Below, piece by piece: positions 22,847 through 30,821 of a stretch of 39,789 nt of DNA. The translations under genes were made by a program, and so were the position numbers. The DNA is from an uncultured Collinsella sp. GTDB lineage: Bacteria > Actinomycetota > Coriobacteriia > Coriobacteriales > Coriobacteriaceae. Below the pieces are notes generated by a model that was not told the origin of the DNA, did no database searches, and saw only the letters and a list, made by a program, of their open reading frames with translations. The stretch is taken from contig CAJKFS010000020.1 of assembly GCA_905199225.1 (NCBI GenBank), positions 1 to 39,789 of the forward strand. The letters are read 5' to 3'. Each line of letters opens with the position of its first letter. The first letter of the stretch is position 1.

Positions 22847-23446
22847 ATGTCCCAGATGCTTTCCGCCGGAATCACCCGCGACCGTGCGTTCGAACTGCTT
22901 AACAAGCACAACAAAGACCCGTTCCACATCACCCACGGCGAGACGGTCGAGGGCACCATGCGCTACTTTGCGCGCGAGTTCGACCCCGAGAACGAGGAGT
23001 TTTGGGGCATCGTCGGCCTGCTGCACGACTTGGATTGGGAGGAGCATGAGGACGACCCCGTGAACCACACCATCTATGCGGCCGAAATCCTCGAGGGCGA
23101 GGGCGCATCGCCCGAACTCATTCGCGCTATTCAGACGCACACGTCCGATTTCAACGCCTCGCTGCCCAAGCCCGAGCTTCAGATGGAGAAGATCCTGTTT
23201 GCTTGCGACGAGCTCACCGGCCTGATCGGTGCTGCCGTAATCATGCGTCCGAGCAAAAGCGTCATGGACTTTACGACTAAGTCGCTCAAGAAAAAGTTCA
23301 AGGACAAGCGCTTTGCCGCCGGCTGTTCGCGTGACGTGATTTCGCAGGGCGCCGAGATGCTGGGCTGGGAGCTCCCCGAGCTCTTCGACCGTACCATCGC
23401 GGCCATGCAATCCTTCGCGCCCGATCGCGACACCTTCCAGGCCTAA
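22847..23446 (+). CDS. HD-domain protein (putative metal-dependent phosphohydrolase)
   Basis: Protein of 199 residues. The HD metal-binding set is visible: HITHGE near residues 27-32, the HD pair in GLLHDLDWEEHED (His60, Asp61), His74 in NHTIYAAE and the HTSDF at 98. This pattern is the HDIG-type arrangement found in small single-domain bacterial HD phosphohydrolases. The metal residues appear complete. The substrate (a nucleotide or other phosphoester) is not predictable. ATG 22847 follows GGAGGT at the proper spacing; the ORF is open upstream to 22724 but without a ribosome site. The gene is a single unit, preceded by the proA terminator and followed at its stop codon by palindrome B2 and a further hairpin. 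Confidence 0.88.
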   Translation: MSQMLSAGITRDRAFELLNKHNKDPFHITHGETVEGTMRYFAREFDPENEEFWGIVGLLHDLDWEEHEDDPVNHTIYAAEILEGEGASPELIRAIQTHTSDFNASLPKPELQMEKILFACDELTGLIGAAVIMRPSKSVMDFTTKSLKKKFKDKRFAAGCSRDVISQGAEMLGWELPELFDRTIAAMQSFAPDRDTFQA

Positions 23447-23487
23447 CCTGCCAAAAAGGGACAGGTTTTTTTGGTAGGTTTTATCTG
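23445..23487. repeat. Palindrome family B, copy B2
   Basis: AACCTGCCAAAA (23445-23456) pairs with TTTTGGTAGGTT (23469-23480), one G-T wobble, with AGGGACAGGTTT as loop and TTATCTG after it. Overlaps the stop codon of the HD gene. Confidence 0.85.
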
Positions 23488-23488
23488 G

Positions 23489-23529
23489 GAAAACGCTTCC
23501 GTTGGACGTTATTCAGCGGAAGCGTTTTC
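23489..23529. terminator. Hairpin terminator between HD gene and RAYT gene
   Basis: A perfect 13-bp stem, 23489-23501 with 23517-23529, with T-rich right and A-rich left edges. It can end both the HD-gene transcript and, from the other side, the RAYT transcript. The remaining 85 bases to the RAYT stop show nothing. Confidence 0.65.
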
Positions 23530-23615
23530 TGTTTGACATGGTGACGTTGGCGAATGGCGGCGCCTCGCGGCAGGCAGCTGCGCTTCGCCGTACTCGTAAC
23601 TCGGCAAGCGCGACG

Positions 23616-24374
23616 CTAGGACGCGTTCTTGATAATCCATGTCCCCAGTCCGGTCAACAGCTGAACCTGCCTAACCGTTAACCCTTCTTTTCGAAGCGCG
23701 AGAATCGCCTCATTGCGAAGTGGCTTGGAGACGGATTTGAGTTCCGTCGGAGCACATCCTGCGACACTCTGCACGATTGCCGTGCCAAATTCGCATAGAT
23801 CTTCCTCGCGAACCTTGGCTGTTGCGCTGGGGCGATAGGGAAGCGACGGCGCACTTTCCATGAGCTGAAGGTATGAGCGAGGTGTTGGGAATAAAACACC
23901 GACAACGCTGCCGGTGACATGCGGCCGTGACCTGGCACTCATTAGATACTCACGATGGCTGCTCCAGGGATATTCGTCGTATGCCGCCAGTCCTGCTTTT
24001 TGTGGATTCAGATGAATGTATCGAATTGCCTCGAGTAAATATACTTCCGACTTAATGGGCGAATCCCAAAACCGCTCCTGAAACACGTGGCCGATATGTC
24101 CCGTCCGCGCATTGTACCTGCCCGCATACGATACGGCTACCGCGTGCATCGCGTCGCTCTTGCGGTCGTCCGGATCGTCGATGAGCAGATGAATGTGGTT
24201 TCCCATAAGGCACCAAGCGATAAGCTCGATATTGTGTTTGGGGAGAATCGCATCGAGGATCTGAAGCATGGCGATTCGGTCCTCGGCATCGTCAAACAGC
24301 AATTGCCCTCCGTTTCCACGCAACGTGACGTGGAAATAACCGGTTGGTGACTTTGAACGAGGTTTTCTCGGCAT
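23616..24374 (-). CDS. REP-associated tyrosine transposase (RAYT, Y1/IS200-like)
   Basis: Protein of 252 residues. The HUH metal motif is His60-Ile-His62 in CLMGNHIHLLI. RTGHIGHVFQERFWDSPI (91-108) and RYIHLNPQKAGL (118-129) are the blocks that set RAYTs apart from ordinary IS200 transposases; a tyrosine in the latter region (Tyr119 or Tyr112) is the likely nucleophile. WSSHREYL follows at 137. The last 90 residues are an extension with a helix-turn-helix look (LTVRQVQLLTGLGTWIIKN). ATG 24374 is fixed by AAAGGAGGGG. RAYTs cut single-stranded REP hairpins next to a short guide sequence and are normally single copy. Both flanks carry family B palindromes in inverted orientation. The enzyme looks intact: no frameshift and the metal motif is complete. 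Confidence 0.9.
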   Translation of the reverse strand: MPRKPRSKSPTGYFHVTLRGNGGQLLFDDAEDRIAMLQILDAILPKHNIELIAWCLMGNHIHLLIDDPDDRKSDAMHAVAVSYAGRYNARTGHIGHVFQERFWDSPIKSEVYLLEAIRYIHLNPQKAGLAAYDEYPWSSHREYLMSARSRPHVTGSVVGVLFPTPRSYLQLMESAPSLPYRPSATAKVREEDLCEFGTAIVQSVAGCAPTELKSVSKPLRNEAILALRKEGLTVRQVQLLTGLGTWIIKNAS

Positions 24375-24691
24375 GGCCCCTCCTTTAGCTTGGATGGGCT
24401 GAAGATACCTCATTCGGAGGCTTCGGTTGTCGAGATTCAGTTCACCGACCATAGCTGCTACCTGCCGAAATGTTATTGCGTTTTCAAATTGATGCTTTTT
24501 AATGGTAATTGAACAAGACGGGCGCGCTTGTTGTGGATGCGGGCGTTAGTTGCGTCGATCTGGACGGCCCCCCTCGCGTGATGTCATCGCAAATGGGCTT
24601 CACGCATTTCTACGGCGATAGAAAAATGGCCGGGCGCTCACAAACAAAACGGAGAACTCGGCCATTTACTGATTGTTTGTTGACGTTTGGC

Positions 24692-24735
24692 CAGATAAAA
24701 CCTGCCAAAATAAACCTGTCCCTTTTTGGCAGGTT
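24692..24735. repeat. Palindrome family B, copy B3 (inverted)
   Basis: AACCTGCCAAAA (24699-24710) and TTTTGGCAGGTT (24724-24735) pair perfectly. The loop is the reverse complement of the B1 loop, and CAGATAAA lies outside on the left. It overlaps the stop codon of the CarD gene and can end its transcript. Confidence 0.85.
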
Positions 24736-25219
24736 AGTTGAGGGCGGCTTGGGCTAGGCGGGCTTCGGCGGCCTCCTCGGTGACGCCCAAGGCCACGGCG
24801 AACTCCTCGATGGAGCGGCGTTTGGCCTCCTTGAGTACGCGCATGTAGTAGGAGCTGGGTTTTTTATCAGCTTCCTCGGCCTGGCGAATGCGGTGCATCA
24901 TGGTCTTTGCCACGCGGACCGTCTCGGGCGCGCCCAGCTTGAGCTGCTGCTTAAAGTGCGTCTCCTCAAGTGAACTGTTGCGCTCGGTAAAAGTGTCGCA
25001 CTCCAGCTCGTCATAGTGGCTCAGCAGGTGCTCGGCATCTTGCTGCGAGATGGCGGCGTGCAAACGGTCGGCCTGCGCCACGGGGTACATGAGGATCGTC
25101 TGCGCATGTCCCTGCTTGGTCTCGAGCAGCAGCATGGGCTGCGGCGTGTCGTCCCTAAAACCGACGACGGTGCAGACTCCCTGACCCGGATGAATGACGT
25201 GTTGACCGATTGAGAACAT
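24734..25219 (-). CDS. CarD family transcriptional regulator
   Basis: Protein of 161 residues. The N-terminal 60 residues form the RNA-polymerase-interacting Tudor-like domain of the CarD/CdnL/TRCF family, starting FSIGQHVIHPGQGVCTVVGF and including ETKQG and the MYPVAQADRL-type ending. The rest is helical and basic (KKPSSYYMRVLKEAKRRS), the DNA-binding part. CarD proteins bind the RNA polymerase beta subunit and stabilise open complexes at housekeeping and rRNA promoters. Length fits CarD of actinobacteria. GGAGG precedes ATG 25219. The stop codon overlaps palindrome B3. It is divergent from argS across a 342-bp A+T-rich spacer. Confidence 0.93.
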   Translation of the reverse strand: MFSIGQHVIHPGQGVCTVVGFRDDTPQPMLLLETKQGHAQTILMYPVAQADRLHAAISQQDAEHLLSHYDELECDTFTERNSSLEETHFKQQLKLGAPETVRVAKTMMHRIRQAEEADKKPSSYYMRVLKEAKRRSIEEFAVALGVTEEAAEARLAQAALN

Positions 25220-25465
25220 GCTACCTCCAACTTATACGAATTTACGTATGTCTAGAATAACACGCTGACGTGCGCAAATTCTCACTTTATGCAGGAAAAG
25301 CACACAACTCCGATAGGTAAGAGTATTCGATAACAGACGCAGCTCATTCACACCTTTATGCATTTTCAACGCCTGCATAATCTGCAGGCAGACCGGCATC
25401 TTTGAGTGACTCCATACAAGCTGTAGTCAATTTTGTGCATATGCAATATCGATTGGCTTTACCCT

Positions 25466-25494
25466 GCGACAGTGCCCGTCGCTTGTGATAGAGT
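25466..25494 (+). promoter_or_regulatory. Candidate argS promoter in the 25220-25561 spacer
   Basis: GCGACA (25466-25471) and TAGAGT (25489-25494) are 17 bases apart, about 68 bases before the argS ATG. Elsewhere in this A+T-rich spacer are the hairpin GCCTGCA/TGCAGGC (about 25371-25389) and the palindrome TGCATATGCA (25435-25444). No gene or T-box is seen in the spacer. Confidence 0.4.
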
Positions 25495-25561
25495 GCTACA
25501 AACTCTGGCTTTTGCCCTACGAGTGACCAAGAGCTCGGGGGCTTTAACACAAGGAGGATCT

Positions 25562-27415
25562 ATGCCCGAGAAGATTGAAGAGCTGGTACGCGCTGCGCTT
25601 GCTGCGGCCCAGGAGGCCGGCGACCTTTCCGCATTTGAACTTGACGATTGCGCTATCGAGCGACCGGCTGACACTTCTCATGGCGAGTGGACCTCTACCA
25701 TGGCCCTGAAGTCCGCCAAGCTGGCCCACTGCGCCCCGCGCAAGATCGCCGAGGCCATCGTTGCCCATATGCCCGAGGACCCCGCGATTGAGAAAGTCGA
25801 GATCGCAGGCCCTGGCTTCATCAACTTCTACCTCTCCGTTGCCGTCAAGAATGCCATCTTTGGCGAGGCTCGCGAGAAGGGCATGGACTTCGCTAAGTCC
25901 AACGTCGGTGGTGGCCTGAAGACCCAGGTCGAGTTCGTTTCCGCCAACCCCGTCGGCCCCATGCACATTGGCCACGGCCGCTGGGCCGCGCTGGGCGACT
26001 CGCTCTGCCGTGTTATGGACCACGCCGGTTACGACATCCAGCGTGAGTTCTACATCAACGACCACGGCTCTCAGATGAACACCTTCGGCAACTCCATCAG
26101 CACGCGCTATATGCAGCTTGCCGACATCATCGCCAAGCAGGGCGTGGATATCGACGAGGCTCACAAGATCTTGATCGCCGACCGCGACGCCTTTGTCGCC
26201 GACGAGAACGACGAGCATCCCGAGACCCATCCGTATCAGGACAACTTTGCCGAGACCCTGGGCAAGGATTCCTACGGCGGCGACTACATCATCGACGAGG
26301 CTGCTGAGTTCTGGCGCACCGACGGCGATAAGTGGGTCGACGCCGATCCTCAGGAGCGCATGGAGAGCTTCCGCGAGCGCGGCTACGTAAAGATGGTCGA
26401 CAACATGCGCGACCTCTGCCACGCCGTCAATTGCGACTTCGATCGTTGGTTCTCCGAGCGCTCGCTGTATGTGAAGGACACCGAGGGCGAGACCGCCGGC
26501 ACCTCCGCCGTCGACCGCGCTTTTGAGAAGCTCGACAAGATGGGCTACCTCTATACCAAGGACGGCGCCCTGTGGTTCCGTTCCACCGATCTGGGCGACG
26601 ACAAGGACCGCGTCCTGATCAAGTCCGACGGCGAGTACACCTACTTCGCCTCCGACGTTGCCTATCACTGGGATAAGTTCCAGCGCGTCGACCACGTCAT
26701 CGACATCTGGGGTGCCGACCACCACGGCTACATCGAGCGCGTCCGCTGCGTCTGCGACGCTCTGGGTTACCCCGGCAAGTTTGAGGTTCTGCTGGGCCAG
26801 CTCGTCAACCTGCTGCGCAACGGCAAGCCCGTCCGTATGTCCAAGCGCAAGGGCACTATGGTGACCCTGCAGGAGCTCATCGACGAGGTCGGCTCCGACG
26901 CTGCCCGTTACACGCTCATCTCCAAGAGCTCCAACCAGATGGTCGACTTCGATATCGAGGCCGTCAAGAAACGCGACAACTCCAACCCGGTGTACTACGT
27001 GCAGTACGCTCACGCCCGCGTGTGCTCCATTCTGCGCCGTGCCGCCGACGTTACGCCCGAGCAGGCTGACGAGATGGGCATGAAAGCCGTCGCCGCCAAG
27101 GCCATCGGTGAGAACGTCGATTACTCGCTGTTGACCGACCCGACCGAGCTTGCCCTTTCGCGTAAGCTCAACGAGCTCACCGACCTCATCGCCAGCTGCG
27201 CTCGTGATCGCGCCCCGTTCCGTCTGACGCACTTTGCCGAGGAGCTTGCCGGCGACTTCCACAGCTTCTATGCTGCTTGCCAGGTGCTGCCGAGCGAGGG
27301 CCGTCCCGTCGACCCCGAGCTTTCGCGTGCCCGTCTGGCCGCTTGCGATGCCGTTCGCGTGACGCTCGCCCTGGTGCTCACCCTCGTTGGCGTTTCTGCG
27401 CCCGAGCAGATGTAA
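25562..27415 (+). CDS. argS: Arginyl-tRNA synthetase
   Basis: Protein of 617 residues. Class I synthetase that charges tRNA-Arg (EC 6.1.1.19). The N-terminal Add1 region is followed by FVSANPVGPMHIGHGRW containing the HIGH motif near residue 140, a long central catalytic part with SDGEYTYFASDVAYHWDKF and WGADHHGY, then MSKRKGTMVTL (the KMSKS region) near 425 and the all-helical anticodon-binding domain to the end (QYAHARVCSIL onwards). ATG 25562 follows AAGGAGG; the frame is open upstream to 25433 but lacks a ribosome site. An insertion around residues 220-270 (acidic, with DENDEHPETHPYQDNF) is longer than in E. coli ArgS. Own terminator follows. Confidence 0.96.
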   Translation: MPEKIEELVRAALAAAQEAGDLSAFELDDCAIERPADTSHGEWTSTMALKSAKLAHCAPRKIAEAIVAHMPEDPAIEKVEIAGPGFINFYLSVAVKNAIFGEAREKGMDFAKSNVGGGLKTQVEFVSANPVGPMHIGHGRWAALGDSLCRVMDHAGYDIQREFYINDHGSQMNTFGNSISTRYMQLADIIAKQGVDIDEAHKILIADRDAFVADENDEHPETHPYQDNFAETLGKDSYGGDYIIDEAAEFWRTDGDKWVDADPQERMESFRERGYVKMVDNMRDLCHAVNCDFDRWFSERSLYVKDTEGETAGTSAVDRAFEKLDKMGYLYTKDGALWFRSTDLGDDKDRVLIKSDGEYTYFASDVAYHWDKFQRVDHVIDIWGADHHGYIERVRCVCDALGYPGKFEVLLGQLVNLLRNGKPVRMSKRKGTMVTLQELIDEVGSDAARYTLISKSSNQMVDFDIEAVKKRDNSNPVYYVQYAHARVCSILRRAADVTPEQADEMGMKAVAAKAIGENVDYSLLTDPTELALSRKLNELTDLIASCARDRAPFRLTHFAEELAGDFHSFYAACQVLPSEGRPVDPELSRARLAACDAVRVTLALVLTLVGVSAPEQM

Positions 27416-27461
27416 TCTGCGAGTCATTTGACCGTACAGACTTGGTTTAACTAAGCCTTGA

Positions 27462-27494
27462 AAGCCCGATCTCCATGCGGAGGTCGGGCTTTTT
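27462..27494 (+). terminator. argS terminator
   Basis: AAGCCCGATCTCC and GGAGGTCGGGCTT form a stem with one wobble around ATGC, followed by further T. Confidence 0.9.
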
Positions 27495-27540
27495 GCATAA
27501 ACGCCGGCGTATTGACGAATTTGGAACTGCTGGAAATACG

Positions 27541-27690
27541 AAACTATGCCGGTTTACTACGATGAATTGAGATATTCCAACCACGCCGGCTTTTCGCTAA
27601 AAAGTGCAAGTCATCTACCTGCGGTTTTAGTTCAACATGTTTCGGAGTGGTCGCGATTGAGCGATTCATCGTAGTAAACCGCCATAGTTT
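27541..27690. mobile_element. MITE-like element with 27-bp terminal inverted repeats
   Basis: Bases 27541-27567 and 27664-27690 are inverted repeats of each other over 27 positions with one mismatch, bounding a unit of 150 bp with no reading frame. The arms read AAACTATGCCGG inward, then TTTACTACGATGAAT. It sits between the argS terminator and the rho promoter. Long near-perfect ends and short non-coding interior are the MITE pattern. No clear target duplication is visible in the flanks. A giant cruciform or regulatory hairpin is the alternative. Confidence 0.55.
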
Positions 27691-27727
27691 TGGCGGAGGC
27701 AGTCAGATTTGTGGGCGGTAAACCAAA

Positions 27728-27773
27728 GAGTGTCCCTTTTGAATAGTCGTTTAAGAACGTCCCCAATGACTAA
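27728..27773. repeat. Repeat, GGGGAC family (partial copy C3)
   Basis: GAGTGTCCC then TAGTCGTTTAAGAACGTCC, CCAATGACTA: the right half of copy C1 (7171-7215) with a few changes. It ends just before the rho promoter. Confidence 0.65.
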
Positions 27774-27774
27774 G

Positions 27775-27802
27775 TTGCAGGTGGCGGCGGTTGTGTTACA
27801 CT
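27775..27802 (+). promoter_or_regulatory. rho promoter and leader
   Basis: TTGCAG (27775-27780), 16-base spacer, TACACT (27797-27802) preceded by TGTGT. The transcript would have a leader of about 138 nt before the GTG at 27947, with small hairpins CCGTC/GACGG (near 27850) and CCCTG/CAGGG (near 27882-27901). rho genes are commonly autoregulated in their leader by Rho itself; that is not shown here. Confidence 0.55.
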
Positions 27803-27946
27803 AACGCTGCGTATATGACGCAAATATCTCGATACAGATCAATGATGTCCGTCGGTATTTGACGGAGCTAGACTGTTTAGCCGCCCTGAAGGTTTATGCA
27901 GGGAGCATGTGATCACAGGGCTTGAAAAGAAAGTTGAGCAAACACT

Positions 27947-30508
27947 GTGTCTGATCAACAGCAAGATAACGAAATAACGACGACGCATGCCGCTCCCGCT
28001 GCACCGGTTGCGTCGGACCAGGTCGCGGCGCCCGCGCAAGCCTCGGCTCCTGAGACGCCTAAGGCTGCTTCGACGCCTACGCCTGCAGCGGCCGAGAAGG
28101 CCGTGCCTGCAACTGGTGAGGAGGCTGCTCCGGCAAAGCCCAAGCGCACGCGCCGCACGGCCAAGCCTGCCGCTGACGGCGAGGAGGTCACCAAGCCCAA
28201 GCGCCGTACCACGCGCACGACGCGCGCCAAGCGCACCGTTGCAGCTGACTCCTCGACGCCGATTTCCGATGAGGTCGCGCAGGCACGTGCGTTGGCGCAG
28301 ATTAGCGAGGCTCAGGTGGTGCGCGCCCGCCGCCGTGCTGCCGAGCGCGAGGCCGCGGCTCTGACCGAGCTTGCAGCTCCGTCTGTGCCCGAGACCCCTG
28401 CCGCCACCGAGACCCCTGCCGCCGACCAGCCGACCGAGAAGCCGGCACCGCGCACACGCCGTCGCACGGTTGCTAAGGCCGAGCAGGTTGCCGATCAGGT
28501 AACCCCCGAGCTCACCGAGGCTTCGGTTCGTTCCACGTCAGGGGAGGGCATATCGCCTGCTGAGCCTGCTGCGCCTGTCGAGGTCAGCGAAGTTCCCGTT
28601 GTCGATCCGGCTTTGCGCCCGCACCGTCGCGGTCGCAAGCCCAAGGCCTTCGTCGAGGCAGAGAAGGCCGCAGCCGCAGCCGCAGCCGCTCGGGATGCTG
28701 CGGCGACCGCCGAGTCTGCAACCGCTGCCGATGCACCCGTCCAAGATGCTGCGACTTCCGAGGCCGCTCCCGCCGATGCCGAGCCCGCCGACGTCCGCCC
28801 CGGTCGCAGCCGTCGCACTGCTGTTAAGCGCACGTCCAAGGCTAAGGCTGCCAAGAAGGGTACGTCCGAGGATTCCGACGAGACGACCGCCGATGCATCG
28901 ACTGATGCCGCCGAGCCCCAAGACGTCGAACAGCCTGCGTCCGAGAAGCCCAAGCGCGGTCGTAAGAAGTCCGCTAAGGCCAAGGCGTCCGAGCATCAGG
29001 CTGATGTCGAAGCGCAGGTCGATTCTGGCGCCGAGGCCAATGAAGCCGCTGCGGTCAATGCCGACGCCGCCACAACCGATGTTGCCGCGCCCGCCGAGGC
29101 CGAAGACGGCACTCGTTCCAACCGTCGCCAGCACAAGCGCAACGAGGAACGCAACGAGCGCAACAACGACCGTCGCAATCGCCAGCGCGATCGCAAACAG
29201 CGCAACAAGGAGCGTAACGCCGCCCCCACCGAGCCCACGCTTTCGCGTGAGGAGCTCGCTGCCATGAAGGTCGCCGAGCTGCGCGAGAAGGCCAAGGAGT
29301 TCGAGATCGAGACGACCGGCAAGAAGAAAGCCGAGCTCGTCGAGGAGATCTACGTCACCGCCGCGAAGGCAGAGGGCTTCCGCGACATCAAGGGCATTCT
29401 GCAGATTCGCCCGGACAGCTCCGGCATCATCCACGCCCATGGCTACATGAAGTCCAACGACGACGCCTTCGTGCCCGCCTACCTCATCCGCTCCGCGCGC
29501 CTGCGCACGGGCGACGTCATCGAGGGCTCACTGCGTCCTTCGCGCGGCGGCGACAAGCGCGCCGGCCTCGCCAAAATCACGACCGTCAACGGTCTGGACC
29601 CCGAGCAGATTCGCAACCGCCCCAAGTTTGGTGACCTCACTCCGGTCTATCCCAACGAGCCGCTGCGCATGGAGCACGGCAAGGACTCCATTACCGGTCG
29701 CGCCATCGACATCGTGTCGCCGATCGGCAAGGGTCAGCGTGGCCTGATCGTGTCCCCGCCCAAGGCCGGCAAGACCACGATCCTCAAGAAGATCTGCCAG
29801 TCTATCTCGATTAACAACCCCGAGGTGCACCTCATCTGCCTGCTCGTCGACGAGCGCCCCGAAGAGGTCACCGATATGCAGCGCTCCATTAAGGGCGAGG
29901 TCGTGGCCTCGACCTTCGATATGCCCGCCGACAACCACACCCGCGTGGCCGAGCTCGTCATCGAGCGCGCCAAGCGCATCGTGGAGCTGGGCGGCGATGT
30001 CGTGGTGGTGCTCGACTCCATCACGCGTCTTGCCCGCGCCTACAACTTGGCGGCGCCCGCCTCGGGCCGCATCCTTTCGGGCGGCGTCGATTCGGCGGCC
30101 CTGTATCCGCCCAAGCGCTTCCTGGGCGCAGCCCGTAATATCGAGAACGGTGGCTCGCTCACCATCCTGGCCTCTGCCCTCATCGACACCGGTTCCAAGA
30201 TGGACGAAGTCATCTTTGAGGAGTTCAAGGGCACCGGCAACATGGAGCTTAAGCTCGACCGCGATCTTGCCGACCGTCGTATCTTCCCGGCCATTGACCC
30301 CGTTGCCTCCGGTACGCGCAACGAGGATCTGCTGGTCGACGAGCAGATGCGCCCGTTTGTCTTTGGCCTGCGTCGCATTCTTGCCGGCATGAACAACACC
30401 GAGCGCGCAGCCGCATCGTTTATCAAGGGTCTTAAGGGCACCAACACCAACCAGGAGTTCCTGGTGCGTTCGGCCAAAAAGCACAGCGACTACGAGCAGA
30501 CGTTCTAG
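27947..30508 (+). CDS. rho: Transcription termination factor Rho with very long disordered N-terminus
   Basis: Protein of 853 residues, about twice the 419 of E. coli Rho. Residues 1-431 are low-complexity Ala/Pro/Glu plus blocks of Arg/Lys (KPKRTRRTAK, KRRTTRTTRAKR, KPKRGRKKSAK), closing with an Asn/Arg-rich run (KRNEERNERNNDRRNRQRDRKQRN). The conserved core starts with the Rho_N helical domain (LSREELAAMKVAELREKAKEF, from residue 432), then the cold-shock RNA-binding domain (residues about 480-550) and the RecA-type ATPase with the P-loop SPPKAGKTT (Lys609), LVDERPEEVTDM, and the ALYPPKRFLGAARNIENGGSLT region. The core looks complete. The GTG start has no strong Shine-Dalgarno site. Long N-terminal insertions occur in actinobacterial Rho, but this is at the large end. 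It terminates untranslated and horizontally acquired transcripts. Confidence 0.95.
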   Translation: MSDQQQDNEITTTHAAPAAPVASDQVAAPAQASAPETPKAASTPTPAAAEKAVPATGEEAAPAKPKRTRRTAKPAADGEEVTKPKRRTTRTTRAKRTVAADSSTPISDEVAQARALAQISEAQVVRARRRAAEREAAALTELAAPSVPETPAATETPAADQPTEKPAPRTRRRTVAKAEQVADQVTPELTEASVRSTSGEGISPAEPAAPVEVSEVPVVDPALRPHRRGRKPKAFVEAEKAAAAAAAARDAAATAESATAADAPVQDAATSEAAPADAEPADVRPGRSRRTAVKRTSKAKAAKKGTSEDSDETTADASTDAAEPQDVEQPASEKPKRGRKKSAKAKASEHQADVEAQVDSGAEANEAAAVNADAATTDVAAPAEAEDGTRSNRRQHKRNEERNERNNDRRNRQRDRKQRNKERNAAPTEPTLSREELAAMKVAELREKAKEFEIETTGKKKAELVEEIYVTAAKAEGFRDIKGILQIRPDSSGIIHAHGYMKSNDDAFVPAYLIRSARLRTGDVIEGSLRPSRGGDKRAGLAKITTVNGLDPEQIRNRPKFGDLTPVYPNEPLRMEHGKDSITGRAIDIVSPIGKGQRGLIVSPPKAGKTTILKKICQSISINNPEVHLICLLVDERPEEVTDMQRSIKGEVVASTFDMPADNHTRVAELVIERAKRIVELGGDVVVVLDSITRLARAYNLAAPASGRILSGGVDSAALYPPKRFLGAARNIENGGSLTILASALIDTGSKMDEVIFEEFKGTGNMELKLDRDLADRRIFPAIDPVASGTRNEDLLVDEQMRPFVFGLRRILAGMNNTERAAASFIKGLKGTNTNQEFLVRSAKKHSDYEQTF

Positions 30509-30545
30509 GTTGTCATCCACGCGCAGCGATAGTCATCAATGCGAT

Positions 30546-30577
30546 AAAGGGTCGGGGCTTTGAGCCTCGGCCCTTTT
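30546..30577 (+). terminator. rho terminator
   Basis: AAAGGGTCGGGGC and GCCTCGGCCCTTT pair around TTTGA with two wobble pairs, ending in TTTT. Confidence 0.8.
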
Positions 30578-30656
30578 CCATATCGCCGCTCCGCGCTTAT
30601 TTTTGACCATAAGACTGGCAAGCAGCAGGTTTCCCGTTTCAATCCGACATCGTCGC

Positions 30657-30685
30657 TTGCAATCGACAGGGCGGTTTCGCATAAT
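30657..30685 (+). promoter_or_regulatory. Promoter for the 30822-32679 gene pair
   Basis: TTGCAA (30657-30662) and CATAAT (30680-30685) with a 17-base spacer. The leader of about 130 nt has a small GGGGC-ATA-GCCCC hairpin near 30740. Nothing else was seen in the 313-base gap 30509-30821. Confidence 0.6.
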
Positions 30686-30821
30686 AGCTTTTAAGCTTCG
30701 CGACGGAAAACGCAGATGAAACGAACCATATACCGTTGCTTTGGGGCATAGCCCCGCTTCATCTTCTCTCGCGCAGCCAACTGAATGATGCGATTTGGGT
30801 GCTGGAAGATGGGGAGAGCTC

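Larger units (their letters stand above)
23445..24735. mobile_element. REP-RAYT-REP unit
   Basis: A RAYT transposase gene (23616-24374) is flanked by two family B palindromes in inverted orientation (B2 at 23445 and B3 ending at 24735). The outer limits given are those palindromes. Between the left palindrome and the gene is another hairpin (23489-23529); on the right (24375-24691) is an A+T-richer non-coding stretch with a 9-bp inverted repeat AAATGGCCG/CGGCCATTT (24624-24632, 24659-24667). No target duplication was found. It is the arrangement expected for a resident, non-classical transposase that acts on REP elements. Confidence 0.6.

Noticed and set aside
24509..24757. 82-codon + strand frame beside the RAYT gene
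   Set aside because: It ends inside palindrome B3, whose translation (KPAKINLSLFG) also appears in a frame across B1, so the peptide is a by-product of the repeat.
7104..27773. CRISPR array as an explanation for the repeated palindromes
   Set aside because: Copies are dispersed, vary in orientation and lack regular spacers or cas genes.
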